Shown: positions 1 to 5,796, counted from the stretch's first letter. The stretch is 5,847 bases of DNA from Tissierellia bacterium (GCA_012798935.1 JAAZMG010000108.1:1-5847), one strand, 5' to 3'. Program-made: numbers and translations. The notes: generated by a model from the sequence alone, not told the origin.

Positions 1-262
1 GTGATTCATCTAATATCTCATTAATACCTTTAAGTCTTGCTTCAAGTATTGCCTTTTCTTCTTCAATAAAAGCTCTTTCAATGCTTTCATCTACTGGATA
101 TGGTTCATATGGGTATGGTCCATAATATCCATATCCTCTTCCGTATCCATATCTAAGTCCTAATCTAGGTCTATAGGAAAAATATCCTCTCCCACATGGT
201 CCCATTCCTCTTCCAGTTAATGGCCCCATTCCTAATGGGCCAGTTCCATTTCTACCTGGCAT
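1..262 (-). CDS. DUF5320 domain protein, long form, 3' end beyond the window
   Basis: Eighty-seven codons are visible from an ATG at 262 and the frame is still open at base 1, so the C-terminus is missing. A perfect AGGAGG (270-275) lies 7 bases upstream and fixes the start. Residues 1-28 are rich in Gly, Pro and Arg, with GPLGMGPLTGRG (8-19) and a lone Cys23 in GPCGRGY; this is the hallmark of DUF5320. Residues 29-57 are a low-complexity Tyr/Gly/Pro/Arg stretch. From residue 58 the sequence turns acidic and helical (ESIERAF, EEEKAILEARLKGINEIL), matching the C-terminal coiled coil of this family. The function of DUF5320 is unknown. From general knowledge, such genes often lie near NifX-like, Mrp/NBP35-like and metallo-beta-lactamase-fold genes in anaerobes. 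The head is nearly identical to the gene at 5538-5723. Family assignment is confident; any role is not. Confidence 0.88.
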   Translation of the reverse strand, partial: MPGRNGTGPLGMGPLTGRGMGPCGRGYFSYRPRLGLRYGYGRGYGYYGPYPYEPYPVDESIERAFIEEEKAILEARLKGINEILDES

Positions 263-279
263 TTTATTACCTCCTTTTT
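181..279 (-). repeat. Direct repeat copy A (DUF5320 head and ribosome binding site)
   Basis: These 99 bases match 5642-5740 with 4 differences by eye, about 96% identity. The repeat covers the first 27 or so codons and the AGGAGG leader. Identity at silent positions points to recent duplication or gene conversion. Confidence 0.85.
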
Positions 280-283
280 ATTG

Positions 284-301
284 TTATGGGTATATGTCAA
301 T
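284..301 (-). repeat. Operator-like direct repeat, proximal copy (start of transcript)
   Basis: This is an exact second copy of the 18-base box at 322-339, shifted by 38 bases. It falls just after the expected transcription start and about 9 bases before the AGGAGG. It contains TTGACA but has no good -10 behind it, so it is more likely a second binding site than a second promoter. A degenerate counterpart (13 of 18 bases by eye) lies at 5742-5759 in the leader of the other DUF5320 gene. Confidence 0.55.
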
Positions 302-310
302 TACACTTAT

Positions 311-338
311 ATTATATATCATTATGGGTATATGTCAA
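311..338 (-). promoter_or_regulatory. Promoter of the DUF5320 gene at 1-262
   Basis: Read on the minus strand, TTGACA (333-338) and TATAAT (311-316) are both perfect sigma-A consensus hexamers, separated by 16 bases. Transcription should start near 303-305, about 40 bases before the ATG. The same arrangement with the same spacer length lies upstream of the other DUF5320 gene. The DUF5320 gene therefore probably has its own transcript rather than depending on the decayed ZIP gene upstream. Confidence 0.8.
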
Positions 339-339
339 T
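322..339 (-). repeat. Operator-like direct repeat, distal copy (overlaps the -35)
   Basis: The minus-strand sequence ATTGACATATACCCATAA occurs here and again, base for base, at 284-301. This copy contains the -35 hexamer and the first part of the spacer. A protein bound here would block RNA polymerase. The version at the second DUF5320 promoter (5782-5797) is closer to a palindrome, which suggests a dimeric repressor. The regulator is not in the window. Confidence 0.6.
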
Positions 340-365
340 ATGTTTTTTTAAATTCTGAACCTATT

Positions 366-799
366 TTAATCGACAATAATTATTCTTGTGTATATCGAAA
401 ATGTTATAATGCCTTCAACAAATTCATGAACTACTAAACCAATCCCAGTAAGAACTCCAACAACTATACTAATACTAAAAGTAATTGTATATATCACTCC
501 ATCCATAAGTGAATGAATAAAAATACATTCTATTACAGTAATACCCAAGGCTAACTCTCTTTGTTTCGTTTTATACTTGATAATCTTATTACTAAAATAC
601 ATAAATATAAATCCTGCAAATTCTACAAATCCTGCATATGAATTTTTTTGTATCGCTTGAGGGAAAACCATTGTCAACGGCAAGGATATGAGTATTCCTG
701 TTCACTGTTTTTATAAATAGCCCAATTTCCAGCACTGTTTACCAGCATTACACCTATTGTAAAAATTGAAATCCATACAAATATACTTAATTCTATCAT
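366..799 (-). pseudogene. ZIP-family metal permease, frameshifted and 3'-truncated
   Basis: The start is an ATG at 799 with AGGAGG (806-811) 6 bases upstream. The first frame gives 41 residues: a membrane helix, then VNSAGNWAIYKNSE, before a TGA at 674-676. The homologous sequence continues in the -1 frame as TGILISLPLTMVFPQAI and so on. The switch must lie near 697-706, because a TGA interrupts the -1 frame just upstream; one extra A there would join the parts. The rebuilt protein of about 144 residues carries HSLMDG and HEFVEG, matching the metal-binding motifs of ZIP helices 4 and 5. ZIP carriers normally have about 240-270 residues and eight helices. This one ends soon after helix 5 with TRIIIVD and a stop, so helices 6-8 are missing. 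It follows the metallo-beta-lactamase-fold gene by 50 bases with no clear terminator. It is probably non-functional. Confidence 0.72.
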
Positions 800-849
800 C
801 CGAAACCTCCTTGTTAGATTTTACAATACCAAGATAACAACTATCTTCA

Positions 850-1689
850 CTAAAAATCTGCACTTGTATTAATTGTTAATTCACTGCCTGTTGACAGATA
901 ATCTATACTTTCACCCATTACTGATTTTAATCGCTTATAAGGTTCTATACCTGTACAATGACAAGTATAATACTTCGCTTTTGTACCCAGTAAATATTCA
1001 CCAATTCTATCTATAGTATCAAAGTTCTCATTTCCACCAGAACGACTAGAAAGATGGAATCCACCTATCACATAATCAGGCATACTACCTTTTGAGTCAT
1101 GAAAATGCTTAACTATATTTATAATTCCATTATGAGAACAGCCAGTTACTAATAAAATCTTCCCATTTTCTTCTATTACTAGATTTTGTTCATGAACAAA
1201 AGTATCGTCCATCATTTGCCCATTTTGCTCAATGAACAAACCACGATTTGATGTTGGACGAGGCTCCCTTTGACCAATATTAGAAAACACTTGAATTCCC
1301 TCACTTATAATAAACCTGTCCGATGTAAATATAATTTGTTTATTTTGTTTCAGCTCCTCATCAAGACCAATAAAATTCAATTTATCGTTTGAACGTAGAG
1401 CATAGTATTTCTCAAATGCAAAACGATGTAAAAACACTTTGGCTTTTGTGTTTTCTTGCAAAAATGTTTTTAGTCCACCACCATGGTCATAATGTCCATG
1501 TGAAACAATAAGATATTCGATTCCATCAATATTTACGCCCAGCTTTTTAGCGTTTGTGAAAAATAGACTACTTGCTCCTGTATCAAACAAAATTTTATGT
1601 TTATTAGTTTCTATGTAAAAGCTAAGTCCATGCTCACTGCCAAAATCTTTCGAAATTGATGTATTTTCCACTAACGTTTTGATTATCAT
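850..1689 (-). CDS. Metallo-beta-lactamase-fold metal-dependent hydrolase (COG1237 type)
   Basis: This is a 279-residue protein, complete for the family and probably cytoplasmic, since no signal peptide is visible. The metal site is plain: HGHYDH (64-69), His186 in GCSHNG and His212 in GGFHLS. Also present are FDTG (35-38), and HCTG (244-247) near the C-terminus. COG1237 proteins are annotated as beta-lactamase superfamily II hydrolases related to archaeal dihydropterin ribofuranosyl-aminobenzene phosphate synthase; the bacterial substrate is generally unknown. I chose the ATG at 1689, which begins MIIKTLVENTS, the usual N-terminus. It has a weak GGTGAG (1693-1698) only 3 bases upstream. The frame stays open further upstream, and a GTG at 1737 would add 16 residues, but that stretch looks like the tail of another gene. 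A possible promoter lies at 1789-1816. A broken ZIP gene follows. Substrate is unresolved. Confidence 0.85.
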   Translation of the reverse strand: MIIKTLVENTSISKDFGSEHGLSFYIETNKHKILFDTGASSLFFTNAKKLGVNIDGIEYLIVSHGHYDHGGGLKTFLQENTKAKVFLHRFAFEKYYALRSNDKLNFIGLDEELKQNKQIIFTSDRFIISEGIQVFSNIGQREPRPTSNRGLFIEQNGQMMDDTFVHEQNLVIEENGKILLVTGCSHNGIINIVKHFHDSKGSMPDYVIGGFHLSSRSGGNENFDTIDRIGEYLLGTKAKYYTCHCTGIEPYKRLKSVMGESIDYLSTGSELTINTSADF

Positions 1690-1812
1690 GATCTCACCGT
1701 CTTTTCTAAAAAGTTCTATTGCCTTATTGTAAACCACCTTAACTACTGCCCCTGATATGCAGTCTATATCTATAATGATCTGCTGACTATTATAACTTTT
1801 ACTGCATCGAAA
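1690..1812 (-). pseudogene. Possible C-terminal remnant of an FMN-binding domain
   Basis: The frame of the downstream gene stays open upstream to a TGA at 1813-1815. It reads SQQIIIDIDCISGAVVKVVY followed by NKAIELFRKDG. This resembles the end of RnfG/NqrC/NosR-type FMN-binding domains, where an Asp-rich strand precedes SGAT and a closing helix rich in Ala, Ile and Lys. Here the Thr that carries FMN in covalently loaded members is Val. No start, ribosome binding site or N-terminal part is visible. The match rests on one short motif, so I hold it loosely. It could instead be chance read-through or a leader. Confidence 0.4.
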
Positions 1813-1816
1813 TCAA
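1789..1816 (-). promoter_or_regulatory. Candidate promoter for the metallo-beta-lactamase-fold gene
   Basis: On the minus strand TATAAT (1789-1794) is preceded by TTGATT (1811-1816, 4 of 6 to consensus) with a 16-base spacer, the same spacing as the DUF5320 promoters. The distance to the ATG at 1689 is about 100 bases. In AT-rich DNA such matches are common, so this is tentative. Confidence 0.35.
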
Positions 1817-1899
1817 ATGGTATTCTTTTAATAAAGGAAATTTGATATTTTAAATACTTGTTCTCATAAAGATTGTAGACTATATCTTATTTTAATTAA

Positions 1900-2286
1900 T
1901 TAATCCTTATCTTTTTGTTTTTTATAATAGTCTTCAATAGCTTTTTTTAATGCTCCAGCACCTAAAACCGAACAATGCAATTTGTTTTCTGGCAGTCCAT
2001 CAAGAGCATCCATAATGTCTTGATTAGTCAACTTTAGAGCTTCTTCTAGTGTTTTACCTTTTACTAATTCTGTCGTCATACTGCTTGTAGCAACTGCTGC
2101 AACACAACCAAATACCAAAAATCGTATATCGCTTATTTTATTATCTTTTACTTTGATATAAATGGTTAATGAATCTCCACAACCCGGATCACCAAAACTA
2201 CCTTCGCCATCTGCATCCGGCATACTTCCAACATTTCTAGGTGACATAAAATGTTCTATTACTTTATTGGTATATTGTTCAAACAT
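1900..2286 (-). CDS. nifU: NifU/IscU-type iron-sulfur cluster assembly scaffold
   Basis: This 128-residue protein is full length for a stand-alone scaffold domain. It builds a transient Fe-S cluster in the cytoplasm from sulfur given by a cysteine desulfurase and passes it to apoproteins. The three cluster-binding cysteines are present: Cys36 in PGCGD (with Asp38), Cys61 in FGCVAAVATSS and Cys105 in LHCSVL, preceded by His104. The N-terminus carries the usual VIEHFMSPRNVG. No C-terminal thioredoxin-like or ferredoxin domain follows, so this is the short form. The ATG at 2286 is preceded by a GGGGGAT ribosome binding site (about 2294-2300) with roughly 9 bases of spacing. The usual partner nifS/iscS is not in the window; the gene sits directly behind a broken deformylase gene. 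It looks intact and functional. Confidence 0.93.
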   Translation of the reverse strand: MFEQYTNKVIEHFMSPRNVGSMPDADGEGSFGDPGCGDSLTIYIKVKDNKISDIRFLVFGCVAAVATSSMTTELVKGKTLEEALKLTNQDIMDALDGLPENKLHCSVLGAGALKKAIEDYYKKQKDKD

Positions 2287-2323
2287 ATATTTTATCCCCC
2301 TTCACCTTTCATTTCCTTTTCTG

Positions 2324-2721
2324 CTAACTCTTCCTATAATTAGTGTTGCCCCACTTTTCTACTTCTAATTCGAAAAATTCAGCATTTTCATTTTGTTCTT
2401 TTATACGTACTTTTTTAGGACGTATTACTTCACCTATAACATTAGGAACACTTAAACATCCTTCAAACCCTTGTTGTTCACCTTCTTGTTTTATTATTTT
2501 TGGATTTATAAGTTTAACAAGCCCATCTCCTATATCAACAACAATTATTCTTTTTAATATACCCACCTGAGGCGCAGCTAATCCTACACCATTTTCTTGG
2601 TACATTGTTTCAACCATATCATCTATAAGCTGTAATGTTTTTTTATCAATATTATCAACATATTTTGATTTTTTCCTTAAAATATCACTTTTTTATAATT
2701 AACAATATTTCTTAAAGCCAT
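2324..2721 (-). pseudogene. def: Peptide deformylase, frameshifted and lacking its catalytic C-terminus
   Basis: Peptide deformylase removes formyl groups from new proteins using a metal held by one Cys and two His. An ATG at 2721 begins MALRNIVNYKK, as in this family, but the frame soon stops. Adding one A to the six-A run at 2689-2694 gives SDILRKKSKYVDNIDKK and joins the open frame that continues to 2324. The rebuilt protein has about 132 residues. Motif 1, GVGLAAPQ (45-52), and motif 2, EGCLSVP (87-93, metal-binding Cys89), are intact. Motif 3, HExxH, which supplies both metal-binding histidines, is absent: the sequence departs from the family after FELEVEKW and ends in GNTNYRKS. Intact family members have about 145-170 residues. 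Even with the frameshift repaired the product could not be a normal enzyme. A functional def copy presumably lies elsewhere in the genome. Confidence 0.85.
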
Positions 2722-2848
2722 AAATTATCACACTCTTTAAATATTTATTTGTTTTTAATAGAAAAATATATAATTAATCAAAATTTCCCCATTATTTCCT
2801 ACATCGCTCTCTTTTACACCATTTTTACAAATTATGTTTTCTGAACCT

Positions 2849-3669
2849 CTATACTATTACATCTCTTTTTAATAATTTAATAGCCACTAAAGATATAATA
2901 TAAGCACAAACTGATACAATTATTATGGTTGCTCCTGAAGCAATATGAAGTTTATATGATAATAAAAGTCCTAATAGCGAAAATAATAATCCAAATATGA
3001 TAGATAGCCCCATAATGTTTCTTAAATTATATGTTAATAATTTAGATATAGCTGGTGGTACTGTTAAAAGTGCAATTACAAGCATTATCCCTATTACTCT
3101 TATAAGTACTACTACACTAAAAGCTATAAATAAAAAAACCATATATTCAATTAACTTTATATTTATACCAATTATATCGGAAAATTCTTTATCAAATAAA
3201 TAAGCCTTTATATAATTAAAAAATCCCATTACTATAAATACAACAATACAATCTAAAACGCCCATTATATATAAGTCCATTTTAGAAACTGTAAGTATAT
3301 CCCCAAATAAATATGAAGATATATCTGGAGGATATCCAGAAGTAAGTGAAATAAATATAATCCCTAAGGCCATACCTAATGTCCAAAACATCCCTATAAT
3401 GGTATCAGCACTTGCTTTTGACTTTTCCTTTATAGCAACTACTCCTAAAGAAGAAACAGTAGCAAAAACTAGTGCTCCTATTATTGGTTCTATGTTTAAA
3501 AAATAACCCATTCCTATACCACCAAATGCTGCGTGGGCCATACCTCCACTTAACATCACTAGTTTTTTTCAACAATTATAGTGCCAATTATGCCACAAAT
3601 AATACTTGTAAGGACAGCACTAATTATAGCATGTTGCAAAAATGTATATTTTAAAATAACATCTATCAT
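2849..3669 (-). pseudogene. znuB: Zn/Mn ABC transporter permease with a one-base frameshift
   Basis: This is the membrane channel of the importer, ABC-3 family (ZnuB/MntB/TroC). The ATG at 3669 follows directly on the TAA of the ATPase gene, with a GGGGGAG ribosome binding site inside that gene. The first 36 codons (MIDVILKYTFLQHAI onward, one helix) run into TAG at a seven-A run (3563-3569). One more A restores LVMLSGGMAHAAFGGIG and the remaining roughly 236 residues, giving about 273 in total, normal for the family. The rest is undamaged: multiple hydrophobic helices, the GYPPDISSYLFGDIL stretch, and IGIMLVIALLTVPPAISKL, the conserved cytoplasmic-loop region that contacts the ATPase. An internal GTG at 3559 has no ribosome binding site. 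Because the operon is otherwise intact, a read error or slippage at the A run is as likely as true inactivation. Confidence 0.85.
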
Positions 3670-4434
3670 TTAAAGCTCCCCCTCATGACTTCTGAATACT
3701 CTATGTGGTATATCTCCATGAGCTATAGCATCTACTGGGCATCCATAAACCTTATCCATTGTATTCTTATTAAGTTCAGGCTCTCCATGATAAAATAACT
3801 TTTGATTCAAACAAGCTATTTTGTCAATATATGAAAAAACAAAACTTGTATCATGAGATACTATAAGTATAGTCATATCTTTATTTAATTCCTTTAATAT
3901 TTCATAAATATTAACTTTAGATTGTTCGTCAAGGCATGCAGTTGGTTCATCTAAAAGTAATATTTTAGTTTCCATACAAAGTGCCCTTGCTATTAATACT
4001 CTTTGCAACTGTCCACCAGAAAGTTGCCCTATTTGTCTATCTTTGAAAGCATAAATATCTAACATATTCATAATATTCTTTGCATATTCAATGTCTTCTT
4101 TTGAGTATTTATAAAAAATTTTTATACTAGATTTTAACCTTCCCATAAGCACCACATCAAATACATCTATGGGAAATGCCTTTTCAAATTTTGTAAATTG
4201 AAGTACATATCCTATAAATTTGCTTTTATTTTTTTGTCTGTTTCCATATATTCTTATTTCACCTGTTGAGGGTTTAACTAATCCCAAAATTGCTTTTAAT
4301 AAAGTTGTTTTACCTCCTCCATTAGGACCTATGATTGCAACAAACTCTTTATTTTCAATAGTTAAATTTATATCCTTTAAAACATTTACGTTATTATAAT
4401 CAACATTTAAATCTTCTATTTCTATTGCATTCAT
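3670..4434 (-). CDS. znuC: Zn/Mn-type metal ABC transporter ATP-binding protein
   Basis: This 254-residue cytoplasmic ATPase powers the importer. All nucleotide-binding motifs are present and in order: Walker A GPNGGGKT (36-43), Q-loop Gln79, signature LSGGQ (138-142), Walker B ILLLDEP (158-164) and H-loop His194. The C-terminal tail with YGCPVDAIAHG and PHRV is typical of ATPases paired with ABC-3 permeases for zinc or manganese. The ATG at 4434 lies 1 base after the stop of the lipoprotein gene, with a GGAAG ribosome binding site inside that gene. Its own stop abuts the permease start, so the three genes are translationally coupled. Zinc versus manganese cannot be decided from the ATPase. 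The gene is intact. Confidence 0.95.
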   Translation of the reverse strand: MNAIEIEDLNVDYNNVNVLKDINLTIENKEFVAIIGPNGGGKTTLLKAILGLVKPSTGEIRIYGNRQKNKSKFIGYVLQFTKFEKAFPIDVFDVVLMGRLKSSIKIFYKYSKEDIEYAKNIMNMLDIYAFKDRQIGQLSGGQLQRVLIARALCMETKILLLDEPTACLDEQSKVNIYEILKELNKDMTILIVSHDTSFVFSYIDKIACLNQKLFYHGEPELNKNTMDKVYGCPVDAIAHGDIPHRVFRSHEGEL

Positions 4435-4435
4435 A

Positions 4436-5314
4436 TTAATTCACTTCCATTGCCTTTTTAAAAGTTTCTGCTATTTTTTTAAGATTATTTATATACTCTG
4501 AAGAAAGTGGCTCTATCATTTCAGCTTTTCCATCAATTTCCGAAGCAAGGATTCTTGTTTGTTTACTATCTATTTCAGCTTGATAAAATACAACTTTTAT
4601 TCCCTCTTTCTTAGCCAAATCAATTGTTTTTTGAAAGTCTTCTATAGTAGCTTCTTTGCCTTCATTTTCTAGAGCTATCATTTGAAGTCCATAGTCCTCT
4701 GCAAAATAACCAAAAGCAGGATGATAACATATAAATGCCTTTTTATCCAAAGAAAATAATGAGTTTTTAATTTCAGCATCAACTTCATCTAGTTCACTAA
4801 TATATTTTTCTGCATTCCTTTGATAAAATTTTTCATTGGAGGGATCTATTGTTGAAAGTTCTTCAGCTATTGTCCGAATCATTACTTTTACTCTTTTAGG
4901 AGAAAGCCATATATGGTGATCTCTATCCCCAGATTCAAATTTTCTTTCACTATAAACCTTTGAAACTTCATCTGCCATATCTATTATATTTACATCCTTG
5001 TTAAATTCCCATATCTTAGGGAGTATACTTGCCTTTTCAGTAGGTACTCCTATAGTAAAATATATATTGGCCTCACTAAATTTTTCCATAATATCTGGAG
5101 TAGGTGCAAAGTTTCCTGGATTTTTCCCTGGTGGGATCATAGTTATAATATCAACTTTATCTTCAGCAACTGCTTTTACAAATGTTTCCTGTGGCACTAT
5201 AGAAACAGCAATATTGATTCTTCTTTGTAAATTTGCATTATTATTTCTTTTATCAATACTACATCCAAAAATAAAAACAAAAAGTAATAATATTATTTTA
5301 TTATTTTTGCTCAT
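4436..5314 (-). CDS. znuA: Metal ABC transporter substrate-binding lipoprotein (ZnuA/TroA family)
   Basis: This 292-residue protein captures the metal outside the cell. A short basic N-terminus and hydrophobic segment (7-17) end in IFGC with Cys18 as the lipidation site. The mature part follows the cluster A-I binding-protein pattern: INIAVSIVPQETFV strand (33-46), PPGKNPGNFAPTP (61-73), DHHIWLSP (132-139), YHPAFGYFAEDYGL (197-210) and FYQAEID (243-249). Likely ligands are His134 (or His133), His198 and Glu247 or Asp249. The first ligand His of classical ZnuA, in NPHxxEPTP, is Gly67 here. There is no His-rich loop. The ATG at 5314 has an AAGGG ribosome binding site 6 bases upstream. It heads the three-gene operon. 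I saw no clear Zur, AdcR or MntR box upstream. Metal specificity is uncertain. Confidence 0.92.
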   Translation of the reverse strand: MSKNNKIILLLFVFIFGCSIDKRNNNANLQRRINIAVSIVPQETFVKAVAEDKVDIITMIPPGKNPGNFAPTPDIMEKFSEANIYFTIGVPTEKASILPKIWEFNKDVNIIDMADEVSKVYSERKFESGDRDHHIWLSPKRVKVMIRTIAEELSTIDPSNEKFYQRNAEKYISELDEVDAEIKNSLFSLDKKAFICYHPAFGYFAEDYGLQMIALENEGKEATIEDFQKTIDLAKKEGIKVVFYQAEIDSKQTRILASEIDGKAEMIEPLSSEYINNLKKIAETFKKAMEVN

Positions 5315-5353
5315 TTCAATCCCTTCTTTACATTTTTAAATATTTATACTCTT

Positions 5354-5383
5354 AAAAAGACCAAAACCAGCTTTCTAAGTCTT
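5354..5383 (-). terminator. Imperfect hairpin with T run upstream of the metal importer operon
   Basis: On the minus strand AAGAC (5379-5383) pairs with GTCTT (5357-5361), extended inward by a wobble pair and, beyond one mismatch, three weaker pairs. A run of five T's closes the structure. It ends about 40 bases before the lipoprotein start, so it could be a weak terminator or an attenuator in the operon leader. I found no good promoter between it and the ATG. Confidence 0.4.
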
Positions 5384-5493
5384 GACATACATTTATCCTA
5401 CCTATAATATCAATATCATTACTTCTACTGTTTTTATTAGTATATATGTATGAACCAGATTACAATATTTCCTCCTTTTTATAAATAAATTTA

Positions 5494-5524
5494 CTGGGCA
5501 AATAGGATAACCCTATTTGCCCGG
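5494..5524 (-). terminator. Strong hairpin after the short DUF5320 gene
   Basis: GGGCAAATAGG and CCTATTTGCCC form a perfect 11-bp stem (5496-5506 with 5512-5522) around a 5-base loop, extended by a wobble pair and a C-G pair. It begins 13 bases past the stop of the DUF5320 gene. Downstream on the minus strand the sequence is AT-rich but lacks a clean T tract, so termination may be partial, or the stem may protect the mRNA end. Confidence 0.7.
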
Positions 5525-5537
5525 TATTCTATTTGTT

Positions 5538-5723
5538 TTAATCTATTGGAGAAAATTTATTTGGATATAGTCCATGATAGTCTAATCCTCTACCATATCT
5601 TAATCCTCTACCATATCCTACTCTTGGTCGTCTATTAGCAAAATATCCTCTGCCACATGGTCCCAATCCTCTTCCAGTTAATGGACCCATTCCTAATGGG
5701 CCAGTTCCATTTCTACCTGCCAT
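5538..5723 (-). CDS. DUF5320 domain protein, short form
   Basis: This is a 61-residue protein starting MAGRNGTGPLGMGPLTGRG, with Cys23 in GPCGRGY. The first 28 residues differ from the long copy at 1-262 at only two positions. The rest is Arg/Gly/Tyr-rich (VGYGRGLRYGRGLDY) and ends YPNKFSPID. It lacks the acidic coiled-coil tail of the long form. The ATG at 5723 has a perfect AGGAGG (5731-5736) 7 bases upstream. An in-frame ATG at 5789 would add 22 residues, but that extension would overlap the promoter -10 and the ribosome binding site, so I reject it. The gene is monocistronic by appearance, with its own promoter and a hairpin behind it. The function of DUF5320 is unknown. Confidence 0.88.
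   Translation of the reverse strand: MAGRNGTGPLGMGPLTGRGLGPCGRGYFANRRPRVGYGRGLRYGRGLDYHGLYPNKFSPID
5583..5618 (-). repeat. Tandem 18-base repeat inside the short DUF5320 gene
   Basis: Two adjacent 18-base units (5583-5600 and 5601-5618) differ at one base and encode successive Tyr-Gly-Arg-Gly-Leu blocks. This suggests the low-complexity middle of these proteins varies in length by unit gain or loss. Confidence 0.75.
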
Positions 5724-5740
5724 TTTATTACCTCCTTTTT
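5642..5740 (-). repeat. Direct repeat copy B (DUF5320 head and ribosome binding site)
   Basis: This is the partner of 181-279, in the same orientation and 5461 bases away. The two copies bracket the importer, deformylase, NifU, metallo-beta-lactamase-fold and ZIP segment. Confidence 0.85.
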
Positions 5741-5768
5741 GTTTTGGGTTTATGTTCTTTATATCTAT

Positions 5769-5796
5769 ATTATATATCATTATTGGCATATGTCAA
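5769..5796 (-). promoter_or_regulatory. Promoter of the short DUF5320 gene
   Basis: TTGACA (5791-5796) and TATAAT (5769-5774) on the minus strand, both perfect, are separated by 16 bases. The layout copies the promoter at 311-338. Transcription should start near 5761-5763, about 38-40 bases before the ATG. Confidence 0.8.

Noticed and set aside
1690..1737. GTG start adding 16 residues to the metallo-beta-lactamase-fold protein
   Set aside because: The family N-terminus begins at the ATG at 1689, and the extra stretch looks like the tail of an upstream domain.
1813..1899. TCAAAT and ATTTGA inverted repeat as a terminator after nifU
   Set aside because: The 6-bp AT-only stem with a loop of about 21 bases and no T run is too weak.
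2302..2355. Frame reading GATLIIGRVSRKGNER between def and nifU, as the tail of a lost gene
   Set aside because: It is only about 17 codons long, and I recognise no family in it; chance is enough to explain it.
2722..2848. Open stretch or terminator between the permease and def
   Set aside because: About 30 codons are open in one frame but without a start, ribosome binding site or recognisable motif, and no stable hairpin is visible.
4998..5339. Plus-strand open frame of 113 codons opposite the lipoprotein gene
   Set aside because: It mirrors a well-supported gene with lipobox and family motifs on the minus strand; the plus-strand protein shows no recognisable domain. The same applies to the shorter plus-strand frames at 2162-2368, 2343-2570, 2997-3203 and 3472-3654.
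5382..5408. Plus-strand TTGACA and TATAAT between the DUF5320 gene and the importer
   Set aside because: The spacer is only 15 bases and no gene or ribosome binding site follows on the plus strand. An antisense transcript is possible but unsupported.
5382..5450. Fur-like box (repeated GATATT) or Zur/MntR site controlling the importer
   Set aside because: The best stretch matches the Fur consensus at about 9 of 14 positions, which is expected by chance in this AT-rich DNA.
5724..5789. N-terminal extension of the short DUF5320 protein from an ATG at 5789
   Set aside because: It would place the -10 and the AGGAGG inside the coding region, and the homologous gene starts at the equivalent inner ATG.
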